Positions 1 through 8,291 of a stretch of DNA of 64,000 nt are shown here, piece by piece. The position numbers and the translations under genes were made by a program. The notes under the pieces were generated by a model. The model saw only the letters and a list, made by a program, of their open reading frames with translations, did no database searches and was not told where the DNA came from. Numbering within the stretch: the stretch's first letter is position 1; every line of letters starts with the position of its first letter. The DNA is from Methyloversatilis discipulorum (GTDB lineage Bacteria; Pseudomonadota; Gammaproteobacteria; Burkholderiales; Rhodocyclaceae). The stretch is taken from the NCBI RefSeq assembly GCF_000385375.1, contig NZ_ARVV01000001.1, forward strand, positions 3,410,001 through 3,474,000, given 5' to 3'.

Positions 1-547
1 TGGCGGCAATGCCCGCCAGCACCGCGACCTGGGTGCCGAAAGGCGCGTCGGCCACGGTACCCAGCGTGATGGCGATGATTTCGGCCGACAGGATGAAGTC
101 GGTGCGGATGGCGCCCTTCACCTTTTCCTTCTCCAGCGCGACCAGGTCGACCTGTTCGTCGGCCAGCGCCTTCATGTGCTCGGCGTGGTGCGCGGCGTCT
201 TCATCGGCGCTGTGCAGGAATCTGTGCGCCAGCTTCTCGACGCCTTCGTAACAGAGGAAGAGCCCGCCTATCATCAGCAGCGGCGTCACCGCTGCCGGCA
301 GGAAGGCGCTGATGGCGAGCGCCGCCGGCACCAGGATGAGCTTGTTGCGTACCGAACCCATGGCCACCGCCCACACCACCGGCAGTTCGCGATCGGCCTT
401 GACGCCGGCCACCTGCTGCGCGTTCAGCGCCAGGTCATCGCCAAGTACGCCGGCCGTCTTCTTGGCGGCGACCTTGGTCAGGACGGACACGTCGTCCAGT
501 ACGCTGGCGATGTCGTCTATCAGTGCGAGAAGGCTGGCTCCGGCCAT
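1..547 (-). CDS. DUF808 (YedI-like) membrane protein, partial
   Basis: The reverse strand reads from an ATG at 547 through the left edge without a stop, so the C-terminus is missing. The N-terminus ([20 protein letters not shown]) followed by a [15 protein letters not shown] segment and hydrophobic helices is typical of the DUF808/YedI family of inner-membrane proteins. Function is not established for the family. It is not part of the photosynthesis cluster by content; it marks the left boundary. About 90 bases separate it from the next gene on the same strand. Confidence 0.85.
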   Translation of the reverse strand, partial: MAGASLLALIDDIASVLDDVSVLTKVAAKKTAGVLGDDLALNAQQVAGVKADRELPVVWAVAMGSVRNKLILVPAALAISAFLPAAVTPLLMIGGLFLCYEGVEKLAHRFLHSADEDAAHHAEHMKALADEQVDLVALEKEKVKGAIRTDFILSAEIIAITLGTVADAPFGTQVAVLAGIAA

Positions 548-639
548 GGCGAAATCCTGTGAATGTTGTCGGGATCGATCCGTACGGCATGGATCGCGCG
601 GCGCATGCTACCGGAAGTCGGCGATGAGACTGCAGTCGA

Positions 640-912
640 TCAGCGCGCCCGCGGTCGGCGCAGGTAAAGATCGCATCCGTGCGCCACGCCGGACGCCGCC
701 AGCCAGAACAGCACCAGCGTCGCGCCGCCGCCGGTGAGGGCTGCGCGCAGGGCCAGCATCAGGCACAGGCCAGCGGCCAGCGTCGGCAGCCAGCGGCCCG
801 GCGCGAAGCCCAGACCGCGCCGGCGGTGCAGCAGCGCCAGTGCCGCCGCTTCGAACAAAACCCCTATCATGATCAGGTCGATCAACAAACCATTCGCCAA
901 CAGGTCGGACAT
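640..912 (-). CDS. small hydrophobic membrane protein, unknown
   Basis: A 90-residue protein starting MSDLLANGLLIDLIMIG. It has three hydrophobic stretches (about residues 8-28, 42-60 and 62-80), ending in a basic tail (LYLRRPRAR), so a three-helix inner-membrane protein is likely. It is divergent from the haem oxygenase gene, with 81 bases between starts. I do not recognise a named family. The longer reading frame extending upstream is antisense to the haem oxygenase gene, so the internal ATG at 912 is preferred. Confidence 0.6.
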   Translation of the reverse strand: MSDLLANGLLIDLIMIGVLFEAAALALLHRRRGLGFAPGRWLPTLAAGLCLMLALRAALTGGGATLVLFWLAASGVAHGCDLYLRRPRAR

Positions 913-993
913 GCGAGCGCTCCACGCTGAGATCGGCAGCAGGCTGCCGCATCCGCACACCGTACACGACTGACAGGCCGAAACACCTCTCCC

Positions 994-1662
994 ATGCACG
1001 CCACCGAACAGCCCCCGCTGTCGCAGCGCCTCAGACAGGTGACGGCGGCACATCACGCACGCGCCGAGCGCAGCGGTCCGATGCCGGCGCTGCTGCGCGG
1101 CGAACTCGGTCTTGCCGCCTACTGCACCCTGCTGCGCAACCTGCACCCGATCTACCGCGAACTGGAGGCCGCGCTGAGGCAGCATAAGACCCACCCGGCC
1201 CTGGCCGGGCTGGACATCGACGGGCTGGCGCGCAGCGCCGCGCTGGAAGCCGACCTGGCCACACTGCACGGCGACGGCTGGGGACACGCGCTGCCGCTGG
1301 TCGACGCGGCGGCATGCTACGCGGCGCGCCTGCGCGAACTGTCGGCACACCGGCCGGAACTGCTGCTCGCGCACATGTATGTGCGCTACCTCGGCGATCT
1401 GCAGGGCGGCCAGATCCTGCAGCGCATCGTCGCCCGCTGCTACGCGCTGGACGGCGAAGCCGGCACGCGCTTCTACCGCTTCGGCGCGCACGCGCCGGCC
1501 GAGCTCAGCGCACGACTGCGCGCCGCACTCGATGGCCCGTCGCGCGACGACGCCACGCGGGCGGCCATCGCCAGCGAAGCCGAAGCCGCCTTCCTGCGTC
1601 ACGTGGACATTTTCGAGGCGCTGCCGGCCGGCGACGCCGCCGCGCTCAGAGTGGGCGGTTGA
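994..1662 (+). CDS. bphO: biliverdin-producing haem oxygenase
   Basis: A 222-residue alpha-helical haem oxygenase. Family knowledge: it cleaves haem to biliverdin IX-alpha, CO and iron. Visible features are the N-terminal histidine pair (H20/H21 in TAAHHARAER), one being the likely proximal haem ligand, and the distal-helix glycine motif YLGDLQGGQIL. Length is normal for bacterial haem oxygenases. It is convergent with the bacteriophytochrome gene and overlaps its 3' end by 17 bp, a pairing typical of BphO-BphP loci, where the enzyme supplies the photoreceptor's chromophore. A role in iron acquisition from haem is less likely because no haem-uptake genes are nearby. Confidence 0.88.
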   Translation: MHATEQPPLSQRLRQVTAAHHARAERSGPMPALLRGELGLAAYCTLLRNLHPIYRELEAALRQHKTHPALAGLDIDGLARSAALEADLATLHGDGWGHALPLVDAAACYAARLRELSAHRPELLLAHMYVRYLGDLQGGQILQRIVARCYALDGEAGTRFYRFGAHAPAELSARLRAALDGPSRDDATRAAIASEAEAAFLRHVDIFEALPAGDAAALRVGG

Positions 1663-3817
1663 ATTCGCGCAGGCGGGCATAGACCGCCGCGGCGCGCGTC
1701 GCCGACGCCTCCAGTTCCTCGATCAGCGTAGCGACCGGGATCGACGCCGTGGTGTCGGTCAGTTCCATCGCCGCCACGCTCGCATTGGCCAGGATGGCGC
1801 CCATCACCTCGTCGGGCAGGCCGCGCGCCTCGCGCGTGGTCAGCTGCGCATCGGCCTGGCCGGTCATCGTCAGCGACTGTTCGAGATGGCGACGCGCCGC
1901 CTCGGTGCGCTTCGCATCGGTGAGGTCGGTGAAGATCAGGATGCAACCGAGCACGGCATCGCGCGGGCCCGGCACGACGTCGGCGCGCACGCCCAGCGCA
2001 ATGCCACCGCTCATCCGCCACTCGCCGCGCCACGACACACGTCCTTCGCGCAGCGACCTCAACACATCGCGCACAGAGGCCTGATCTTCGAACAGCGCCG
2101 CCAGTTCGTCGAAATTCGCCGGCTGCCGGCAACCGCCCGGCAGGATGCCGGCGAGCGCCGGACTGGGAAACAGGATGCGACCGTCGCCGTCGGCAACCAG
2201 CAGGGGCTCCGGCGACTCGTCGACGGCAGTGCGAAATTTTTCAAGCTGGTGCTGGGCGATGAGCAGGCGCACCGCCTGCGTCTGCATGATCACATCGCGC
2301 AGCGAGGCGCCGATCGCGCGCGCCAGCGCCAGATCGGCGCGCGACCACGGGGCCGCGGTGCCGCGCACGATTTCCGACCACGCCTCGAAGGAGCGCCGCG
2401 GCGACAAGGTCAGCGGATCGTTGTCGACCATGGGCTTCGCGGGGTCGCCGGCCCAAGTCAGCTTGGCACGCTGCTCGCGCCGGAACCACATCAGCAGATT
2501 GCGGCCGCGCGTCGACAGATCGATCGCCAGCACGCCGCACACCACCGGCGTCAGGTAGGCCAGCGCCGGGTTGGCGCGCTCGACCGAGGCGCAGCTGAAC
2601 AGCATCTGCTTCATTTCGCCGGACACCCAGCCGGCCAGCGCGCGCACCGCCTCGGTGGACGGCACCTCGCCGGCGGTCAGCAGTTCGCCGTCGTGCAGCA
2701 GCGCGACACCGCTGGCGTCCATCGGCAGCAGCAGCGTGCGCGCGTTGCGCATCAGTGCCGCACGCCAGTCGCCCTCGGTCGACGTCGCCTCGATCAGCCG
2801 CAGTTCCATGCGCCGCACCAGCACGTCGACCTGGGTGCGTACATAGTTCTCGATCGCCGCGATGCGCGTCGACATCACCTCCGCCAGCACGTCGACGGCG
2901 GCGCGCTGTGCGTAATGGATACGCCGCGGCGCATAGTGATGACAGGCGATCAACCCCCACAGCCGCCCCTCGCGCACCAGCGACACCACCAGCGTCGCGG
3001 TCACGCCCATATTGCGCAGGTACTGGATGTGCAGTGGCGACATGCTGCGCAGGTGGCACATCGACATGTCCAGCTCTTCGCCGCTGTGCGGCAGCCGGCG
3101 CGGTTCGACGGCGACCGGCAGGTAGCGCGCATCGACCAGCACGCGCACCCGGTTGCGCAGATAGAGGTCGCGCGCGCGCTGCGGAATGTCGGTTGCCGGA
3201 TAGCGGTGACCGAGCAGGGTGTCGAGCCGGTCGTCGCGCGCCTCGGCGACGATTTCGCCATGGCCATCGGCATCGAAGCGATACACCATCACGCGGTCGT
3301 AATGGGTCAGTTCGCGTATCGACTGCACCGCCGTGTCCGCCAGCGCATCGACGCTCATCGCCTCGCTGAAGCGACGCACCGCCGTCGCCAGCAGCGCCTG
3401 TGCCGCGACATCTTCGGCCGGTGGCCCGGCGGTTTCGAGCTCGACGATCAGCGTGCCGGACTGCCCGCGATGCGCCATGCCCTCGAAATGCCGCAGCAGC
3501 CCGCCGTGGCCGGTGCTGCAGTGGAAGGGCGTCAGTTCGACTTCCGTCAGCGTCCGGCCCAGTTCGCGCACACGCGCCGCCAAGTCGCCGCCAAGCGCCG
3601 GCAGCGGCGCCTCGACCACCGCCGCGTGCGGCACGCCCAGCCACTGTTCGGTATTCAGGCTGGCCTGCAGCACCTGCAGGTCGGATTCACGCACGACCAG
3701 CAGCACGCCGTGCGGCTGTATCGAGCCGGCAAGGTGGATGAGCTCGCGCTCGCAGTTGGTCAGGTCGGCCTGACCGAAAGGCGGACTGTAGAGAGGATCG
3801 TTCACTTTGCGCGACAC
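1646..3817 (-). CDS. bphP: bacteriophytochrome, PAS-GAF-PHY with PAS output and no clear kinase
   Basis: A 723-residue red/far-red photoreceptor. Cys22 (LTNCERELIH) is the biliverdin-attaching cysteine of bacterial phytochromes, followed by GSIQPHG. The GAF domain holds the YPATDIP motif (D210) and LHIQYLRNMG (H263); the PHY tongue holds SPRRSFEAW (residues 472-480). A PAS domain follows at about 528-640, then a helical tail. No H-box or ATP-binding motifs of a histidine kinase are visible. This matches the architecture of BphPs of photosynthetic Bradyrhizobium and Rhodopseudomonas palustris BphP1, which act by binding PpsR. The start codon is GTG, two bases after the stop of the PpsR-like gene, implying translational coupling. 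Confidence 0.9.
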   Translation of the reverse strand: MSRKVNDPLYSPPFGQADLTNCERELIHLAGSIQPHGVLLVVRESDLQVLQASLNTEQWLGVPHAAVVEAPLPALGGDLAARVRELGRTLTEVELTPFHCSTGHGGLLRHFEGMAHRGQSGTLIVELETAGPPAEDVAAQALLATAVRRFSEAMSVDALADTAVQSIRELTHYDRVMVYRFDADGHGEIVAEARDDRLDTLLGHRYPATDIPQRARDLYLRNRVRVLVDARYLPVAVEPRRLPHSGEELDMSMCHLRSMSPLHIQYLRNMGVTATLVVSLVREGRLWGLIACHHYAPRRIHYAQRAAVDVLAEVMSTRIAAIENYVRTQVDVLVRRMELRLIEATSTEGDWRAALMRNARTLLLPMDASGVALLHDGELLTAGEVPSTEAVRALAGWVSGEMKQMLFSCASVERANPALAYLTPVVCGVLAIDLSTRGRNLLMWFRREQRAKLTWAGDPAKPMVDNDPLTLSPRRSFEAWSEIVRGTAAPWSRADLALARAIGASLRDVIMQTQAVRLLIAQHQLEKFRTAVDESPEPLLVADGDGRILFPSPALAGILPGGCRQPANFDELAALFEDQASVRDVLRSLREGRVSWRGEWRMSGGIALGVRADVVPGPRDAVLGCILIFTDLTDAKRTEAARRHLEQSLTMTGQADAQLTTREARGLPDEVMGAILANASVAAMELTDTTASIPVATLIEELEASATRAAAVYARLREFNRPL

Positions 3818-3819
3818 GC

Positions 3820-5007
3820 TCAGTGCATGCGACCCCTGACCCCCACGCCGGGACCGCGCGGCTGCACTGCGCGGATGATGAGACCGATGGTGTTCGAGTC
3901 TCCGTTATGGATCAGTACTGCCGACAGTTCAACATCGACGTCGTGCCCGCGCTCGTTGCGCATGCGCGTCGCCAGACGCAGCGTGCCGCTCTGCCGCACC
4001 GCGGCGAGCAGACCACCCAGTCCGTCGCTCTCGCCCGACAGCCACGCCGCCATCGAGCGGCCACGCAGCGACGCCATGTCGACGCCCTGCACCAGCTCGA
4101 CGAAGGCCGGGTTGGCACTCAGCAGCACCCCCTGTTCGTCGGTGAAGGCGACCGCATCAGGTGTCAGGCGCACCAGTTCCGGCAGCATCGCATCGTCGAC
4201 CGCCGGCGGCATCTGCCCGCCTTCGGGCCAGGCGCGCATCAACAGCAGCGTGCTGCCCTCGTCGCGGAACAGCGATACCCAAGCGTGGATGCGGCCGCCC
4301 GACGCCAGGTCGAGCATCGCGTCACCCGGGCGCTCGGACACCCGTACCGTGCCCAGTAGCTCCTCCAGCGCGGGCAGCGAGGACGGCGCCAGCGCGTAGC
4401 CGGCCTGACGGCCCGGCATGTCCTGCACCGTGCCGCCGAACAGACGGCCGGCGGCACGGTTGGCATCGACGATGCGCAAGGTGTCGGCGTCCACCACCAG
4501 CACTGCGTCGGTGGCGATCTGGAACAGCAGGCGGTAGCGGGTTTCCGCCTGGCGCATGCGCCAGTAGTCGCGCTCCATCGATTGCTGGGCGTCGACCAGC
4601 CGCTGCTGCATCGCCGAGACGGCGCGCAGGTCGCGTCCGACCACCAGCAGCGGACCGCCGTGGCCGAGGCGCACGGCGGTGTAGGCCACCGGCAGATCGC
4701 TGCCGGCCAGCGACGGGTGGTTGATGTGGCGGGTGCGCGAAACGCCGGACTCGGCCGCCTCGCTCAGCAGGTCCTCGACCTTGCGGCGGGTGTCCGGCGT
4801 CACCGTGTCTATCCACTGGCGGCCCAGCCATTCGCCCGCCGCTGCGCTGACCGGCTCGGTGCCGCCCAGCGCAACACTGCGGATGACGCCCTTGTCGTCG
4901 ATCACCAGCGCAATGTCGCTGGCGACCGACACCAGCATGTCGGCCAACTCCGGTGCCACATCGGAGAAGGCGCTCAGGTCTCCTGGATCGTTCGGTAGCT
5001 TGTTCAC
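3820..5007 (-). CDS. PpsR-like three-PAS protein lacking the DNA-binding domain
   Basis: Colinear with full-length PpsR encoded at 9335-10831: N-terminal PAS, the glutamine-rich helical linker (both have QQRLVDAQQS, then ERDY), PAS1 and PAS2. It stops directly after the last PAS strand (GLIIRAVQPRGPGVGVRGRMH), so the FIS-type helix-turn-helix is absent; bphP begins two bases later, leaving no room for a frameshifted remnant. From the chosen GTG (5007) it is 395 residues and contains no cysteine. The start is uncertain: the frame is open to an ATG at 5151 and a downstream ATG lies in ELADMLVS. Inference: a partner of BphP and/or PpsR that cannot bind DNA itself. The family identity is solid; the role is hypothetical. 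Confidence 0.85.
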   Translation of the reverse strand: MNKLPNDPGDLSAFSDVAPELADMLVSVASDIALVIDDKGVIRSVALGGTEPVSAAAGEWLGRQWIDTVTPDTRRKVEDLLSEAAESGVSRTRHINHPSLAGSDLPVAYTAVRLGHGGPLLVVGRDLRAVSAMQQRLVDAQQSMERDYWRMRQAETRYRLLFQIATDAVLVVDADTLRIVDANRAAGRLFGGTVQDMPGRQAGYALAPSSLPALEELLGTVRVSERPGDAMLDLASGGRIHAWVSLFRDEGSTLLLMRAWPEGGQMPPAVDDAMLPELVRLTPDAVAFTDEQGVLLSANPAFVELVQGVDMASLRGRSMAAWLSGESDGLGGLLAAVRQSGTLRLATRMRNERGHDVDVELSAVLIHNGDSNTIGLIIRAVQPRGPGVGVRGRMH

Positions 5008-5227
5008 GGCATGGGCCTGGTTAGCAGGACGGAGAGATACGGGACCGACCTGCTGCAAATTTCGGGCCCGGCCTGGACCGGGACATGCGCTGCCGCGTGG
5101 TTCGGAAAAGCCCGGTACGCGCAATTCAACGGAAGCACACCCGCTGATCACCGGACTGCCGACGGCGCAATCGCGACAACGCCTTCAATTGCTTGAGTTT
5201 AACGCCTGCATGCTACGGCAAGTCGCT

Positions 5228-5247
5228 TGCCGGCACACGTGACCGGC
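5228..5247 (-). terminator. possible hairpin downstream of tspO
   Basis: Imperfect inverted repeat GCCGG-N9-CCGGC about 20 bases past the tspO stop, in the gap before the PpsR-like gene. There is no U-run, so it would be a weak or Rho-assisted terminator or an mRNA 3' end hairpin. Low confidence. Confidence 0.25.
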
Positions 5248-5265
5248 GTCAAAAAGTGCGGCGCG

Positions 5266-5757
5266 TCAGCCAAAGGGGGCATTCAGGCGGACGATGGACA
5301 GATTCAGCGCTGCCGCAAACGCGACCCACACCGCATACGGCAGCAAAAGCGCGGCCGCACGTGCGGACCATGGTCGCAGGCGGACCATCAGGAACACCAC
5401 CGACAGCCACAGCAGCACGACTTCGGCCAGCGCCCAGTCGGGACGGCGCAGATGGAAGAACAGCGCACTCCACAGCACGTTCAGGCCACCGTTGGCGGCG
5501 AACATCGCCAGCAACTGGCGACGCCCTCGCGCGTCCGGCGCATGGCGCCAGCCGAGCACACCGGCGGCGGCGGCAAGACCGAAGATGAGGGTCCAGGCCG
5601 GCCCGAAAGCCCAGTCCGGCGGCTGCCAGGAGGGTTTGGCGAGCGCACGGTACCACTCGCTCAGATCGGTCATGGCACCGCCCAGGCCGGCCACCGCAAG
5701 CGCGGCAAGTGCAGCGACGGCCACCGGCTTCCAGCGCGTGGCCGTCCGGGCATTCAT
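5266..5757 (-). CDS. tspO: TspO/MBR family tryptophan-rich sensory protein
   Basis: 163 residues, five predicted membrane helices, with the family signatures WYRALAKPSWQPPDWAFGPAW and NGGLNVLWSALFF. TspO binds porphyrins and, in Rhodobacter sphaeroides, lowers photosynthesis gene expression under oxygen through the AppA/PpsR route. Here it is the last gene of ppaA-ppsR-bchG-PucC-bchP-tspO: its ATG overlaps the bchP stop by four bases (ATGA), so it is translationally coupled to the last step of bacteriochlorophyll synthesis. That fits a role in porphyrin sensing or efflux within this cluster. Confidence 0.92.
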   Translation of the reverse strand: MNARTATRWKPVAVAALAALAVAGLGGAMTDLSEWYRALAKPSWQPPDWAFGPAWTLIFGLAAAAGVLGWRHAPDARGRRQLLAMFAANGGLNVLWSALFFHLRRPDWALAEVVLLWLSVVFLMVRLRPWSARAAALLLPYAVWVAFAAALNLSIVRLNAPFG

Positions 5758-6923
5758 GGCGACACGATGCCGCAGAGGTGCGCGAGGTCCTTGAAGAAGA
5801 TGCGCATGTGCGCCAGCGGCCGCGCGCGGACCAGCCGCTTGTGCATATAGGCCTGCCAGGTGAGCTGCTGCACGTCGGGATCGCGGCAGATGCTGACGAA
5901 GCGTTCGCGCCGCTTGTCGCTCGCGTACCAGAAGCGCTGCATGATGCCGAGCACCATGAACACGCGGCCGTGCGCCTTCATGAAACGCTTGCGCGCCAGC
6001 CTCAGCGCGCGCGCATCGCCGGTGACCAGATAGGCATCGACCGCCTCGGCCGCCAGCCGGCCGCCACTGAGCGCGTAATAGATGCCTTCGCCCGACGCCG
6101 GCGCGACGACGCCGGCCGCGTCGCCGGCCAGCACGACGTCACGCCCGTTGTCCCAGCGCCGCAGCGGGCGCATCGGAATTGGCGCGCCTTCGCGGCGAAC
6201 GGTGCCGGCGGCGCCGAGGCCGGCGCTGTCGCGCAAGGCGCTGACGCCGCCGCGTATCGAGAAACCCTTGCGCGCCGAGCCGACGCCAACACTGACCGTG
6301 TCGCCGTGCGGGAACACCCAGCCGTAGAAATCGGGCGACAGCCGGCCCTGGTAATAGACATCGCAGCGGCTGCCGTCGAAACCGGTTTGCGGCGCGCGCA
6401 CGATCTCGTGGTAGGCGAACACGCAGGGCACCTGGTCGGCGCCCGGCACACACTGCCGACCGACCGCCGACAGCGCACCGTCGGCGCCGATGATGGCGCG
6501 GGCGCGCACGCAGCGTTCGCCCTGCTCGCCGACGCGGTAATGCACGACAGCCGAGCCGGCACCGTCGCGGCTCACCCGCTGAAAGCTGCCGGTGCGCCGA
6601 TGCGCGCCGGCGAGTCCGGCACGCTCGCGCAGGTATTCGTCGAACTGCTCGCGATCGACCATGCCTACGAAACCGCCGTCGATCGGCATGTCGACCTCGC
6701 GCCCGCTGGGCGCCACCATGCGTGCCGAACGGGCACGGGCGACCAGCAACTCATCCGGAATGCGGAACTCCTCGATCGCCTTCGGCGGTATCGCGCCGCC
6801 GCAGGGCTTGATCCGCCCGCCGCGATCGAGCAGCAGCACCGCGTAGCCGCGGCGCGCCAGATCGGTCGCCGCGGTGGCCCCGGCGGGCCCGCCGCCGACC
6901 ACCACCACATCGTAGTTTTCCAT
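5754..6923 (-). CDS. bchP: geranylgeranyl bacteriochlorophyll reductase
   Basis: 389-residue FAD-dependent reductase that converts the geranylgeranyl tail of bacteriochlorophyll to phytyl. The N-terminus has the dinucleotide-binding motif VVVVGGGPAGATAA, then KPCGGAIPPKAIEEF and, near residue 280, the second flavin motif LAGDAAGVVAPASGEGIYYA. Length matches BchP. Its start lies two bases after the stop of the PucC-family gene; its stop overlaps the tspO start. The gene order bchG-PucC-bchP is conserved in purple bacteria. Confidence 0.95.
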   Translation of the reverse strand: MENYDVVVVGGGPAGATAATDLARRGYAVLLLDRGGRIKPCGGAIPPKAIEEFRIPDELLVARARSARMVAPSGREVDMPIDGGFVGMVDREQFDEYLRERAGLAGAHRRTGSFQRVSRDGAGSAVVHYRVGEQGERCVRARAIIGADGALSAVGRQCVPGADQVPCVFAYHEIVRAPQTGFDGSRCDVYYQGRLSPDFYGWVFPHGDTVSVGVGSARKGFSIRGGVSALRDSAGLGAAGTVRREGAPIPMRPLRRWDNGRDVVLAGDAAGVVAPASGEGIYYALSGGRLAAEAVDAYLVTGDARALRLARKRFMKAHGRVFMVLGIMQRFWYASDKRRERFVSICRDPDVQQLTWQAYMHKRLVRARPLAHMRIFFKDLAHLCGIVSP

Positions 6924-6925
6924 GA

Positions 6926-8290
6926 TCAGGCCTCTCCTTCCGCGCGTGGCATCAGCGGCAGCGGCGCAGCCGGCGCACGCGCCGCCACGGTCGCCGGCTG
7001 CAGGCCGGAAATCCGCATCGCCATGGCGGCCGATACGATGAACAGCAACGCCTCGCCGGCGAACACCAGCGCGTAGGCGACGCCCGGCTCGGCGATCAGG
7101 GCGCGCGTCAGATCGACCGCGACAGTGCCGGCGAAGCCGCCCAGTGCGAAGGCGATCGCCTGCGCCGCACCCCACAGACCCATGCGCACGCCCTCGCGAC
7201 CGGCGCCGCCCTGGCCGGCCAGGCGCATCATCGACGCGATCGCCGCCACCGCGAACGCGCCATTGGATACGCCGAGCAGGAACACGGTTTCGCGCAAGGG
7301 CCAACCCTGGCCGCTGAAGCCGGCGGCGGTCAGGCCCGCCAGCGCGCAGGCCGAGGCGATGCAGCCGCCGATGATCCACAGCCGCAGCGAGCCGATCTGC
7401 CGCCCGCCGAACACGGTGCCGGTCAGCGCCACCAGCAGCATGCCGGCGAACACGCCGCCGTGCTGCAGACCCGACAACTGGGTCGACTGCCCGGGCGAGT
7501 AGCCGAACACAGTGCCGGCAAAGGGTTCGAGTATCAGGTCCTGCGCGCTGTAGGCGAGCATGGACACGAAGACGAACAGTGTAAAAAGCCGCGCATGCGA
7601 CTCGCCCCAGACCTGGGCCAGTGCAGCGCGGAATGGGGTGCCTTTGGGAGGAGAGTGCGGCAGCCCCGTCGAAACCGGTTTGGTTGCGGGGCTGACGCCC
7701 TCGACGCCGCGCACGGCGACGAGTGCAAGCATGAAGGCGCAGACCGAGGTGCCGGCAACGACCTGCAACAGCCGCTCGCCGGAGAACGGATCGAGCAGCT
7801 TGCCGGTGATGCCGGCCGTCACGGCGAAGCCGAGAATCATCATCATCCAGACGATGGTGGCGGCGGCCGCACGGCGGCCGTCGTCCACGCGCTTGGCGAG
7901 CAGCACCAGCAGCGAGGTGCCGGCGGCGCCGACACCGACGCCGATCAGCATGAAGGCAAGCACCGCCAGTGCGACACCGGCGACGAAGTGGTCGGCCATC
8001 AGCACGGTGGCGAGCGCGGCCAGCGTGCCGCCGGCGGCAAGCACCGCCATGCCGCCGATGATCCAAGGCGTGCGCCGCCCACCCAGATCCGAACCGTGCC
8101 CGAGGCGCGGCCGCAGCATCTGCACCGCGTAATGCAGCGCCACCAGGATGCCGGGCAGCATGGCCGGCAAAGCCAGTTCGACCACCATGACGCGGTTCAG
8201 CGTCGACGTGGTCAGCACGACGATGGCGCCGAGCGCGGTCTGCACCAGACCGAGGCGGAAGATGCCGATCCAGCCGAGGGCCTGGTTCAT
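6926..8290 (-). CDS. PucC-family (BCD) membrane protein between bchG and bchP
   Basis: 454 residues with about 12 hydrophobic helices of the major facilitator superfamily, PucC/LhaA subgroup (NRVMVVELALPAMLPGILVALHY, RPRLGHGSD, GRRTPWI). This position matches ORF428/bch2 of Rhodobacter. PucC-family proteins are thought to help deliver pigment to, or assemble, light-harvesting complexes; the precise substrate of this paralogue is unknown. It is one of two such proteins here, the other being LhaA at 20954-22408. Gaps of 1-2 bases on either side indicate a tightly packed operon. Confidence 0.88.
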   Translation of the reverse strand: MNQALGWIGIFRLGLVQTALGAIVVLTTSTLNRVMVVELALPAMLPGILVALHYAVQMLRPRLGHGSDLGGRRTPWIIGGMAVLAAGGTLAALATVLMADHFVAGVALAVLAFMLIGVGVGAAGTSLLVLLAKRVDDGRRAAAATIVWMMMILGFAVTAGITGKLLDPFSGERLLQVVAGTSVCAFMLALVAVRGVEGVSPATKPVSTGLPHSPPKGTPFRAALAQVWGESHARLFTLFVFVSMLAYSAQDLILEPFAGTVFGYSPGQSTQLSGLQHGGVFAGMLLVALTGTVFGGRQIGSLRLWIIGGCIASACALAGLTAAGFSGQGWPLRETVFLLGVSNGAFAVAAIASMMRLAGQGGAGREGVRMGLWGAAQAIAFALGGFAGTVAVDLTRALIAEPGVAYALVFAGEALLFIVSAAMAMRISGLQPATVAARAPAAPLPLMPRAEGEA

Positions 8291-8291
8291 G

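Noticed and set aside
3700..3830. Frameshifted remnant of a helix-turn-helix after the PpsR-like gene
   Set aside because: I checked the sequence after the stop; bphP coding begins at once and no frame reads a FIS-type HTH, so the loss is clean.
1379..4399. 1006-codon open frame antisense to bphP and the PpsR-like gene
   Set aside because: No domain pattern; it spans two well-supported genes on the opposite strand and is explained by third-position GC bias.
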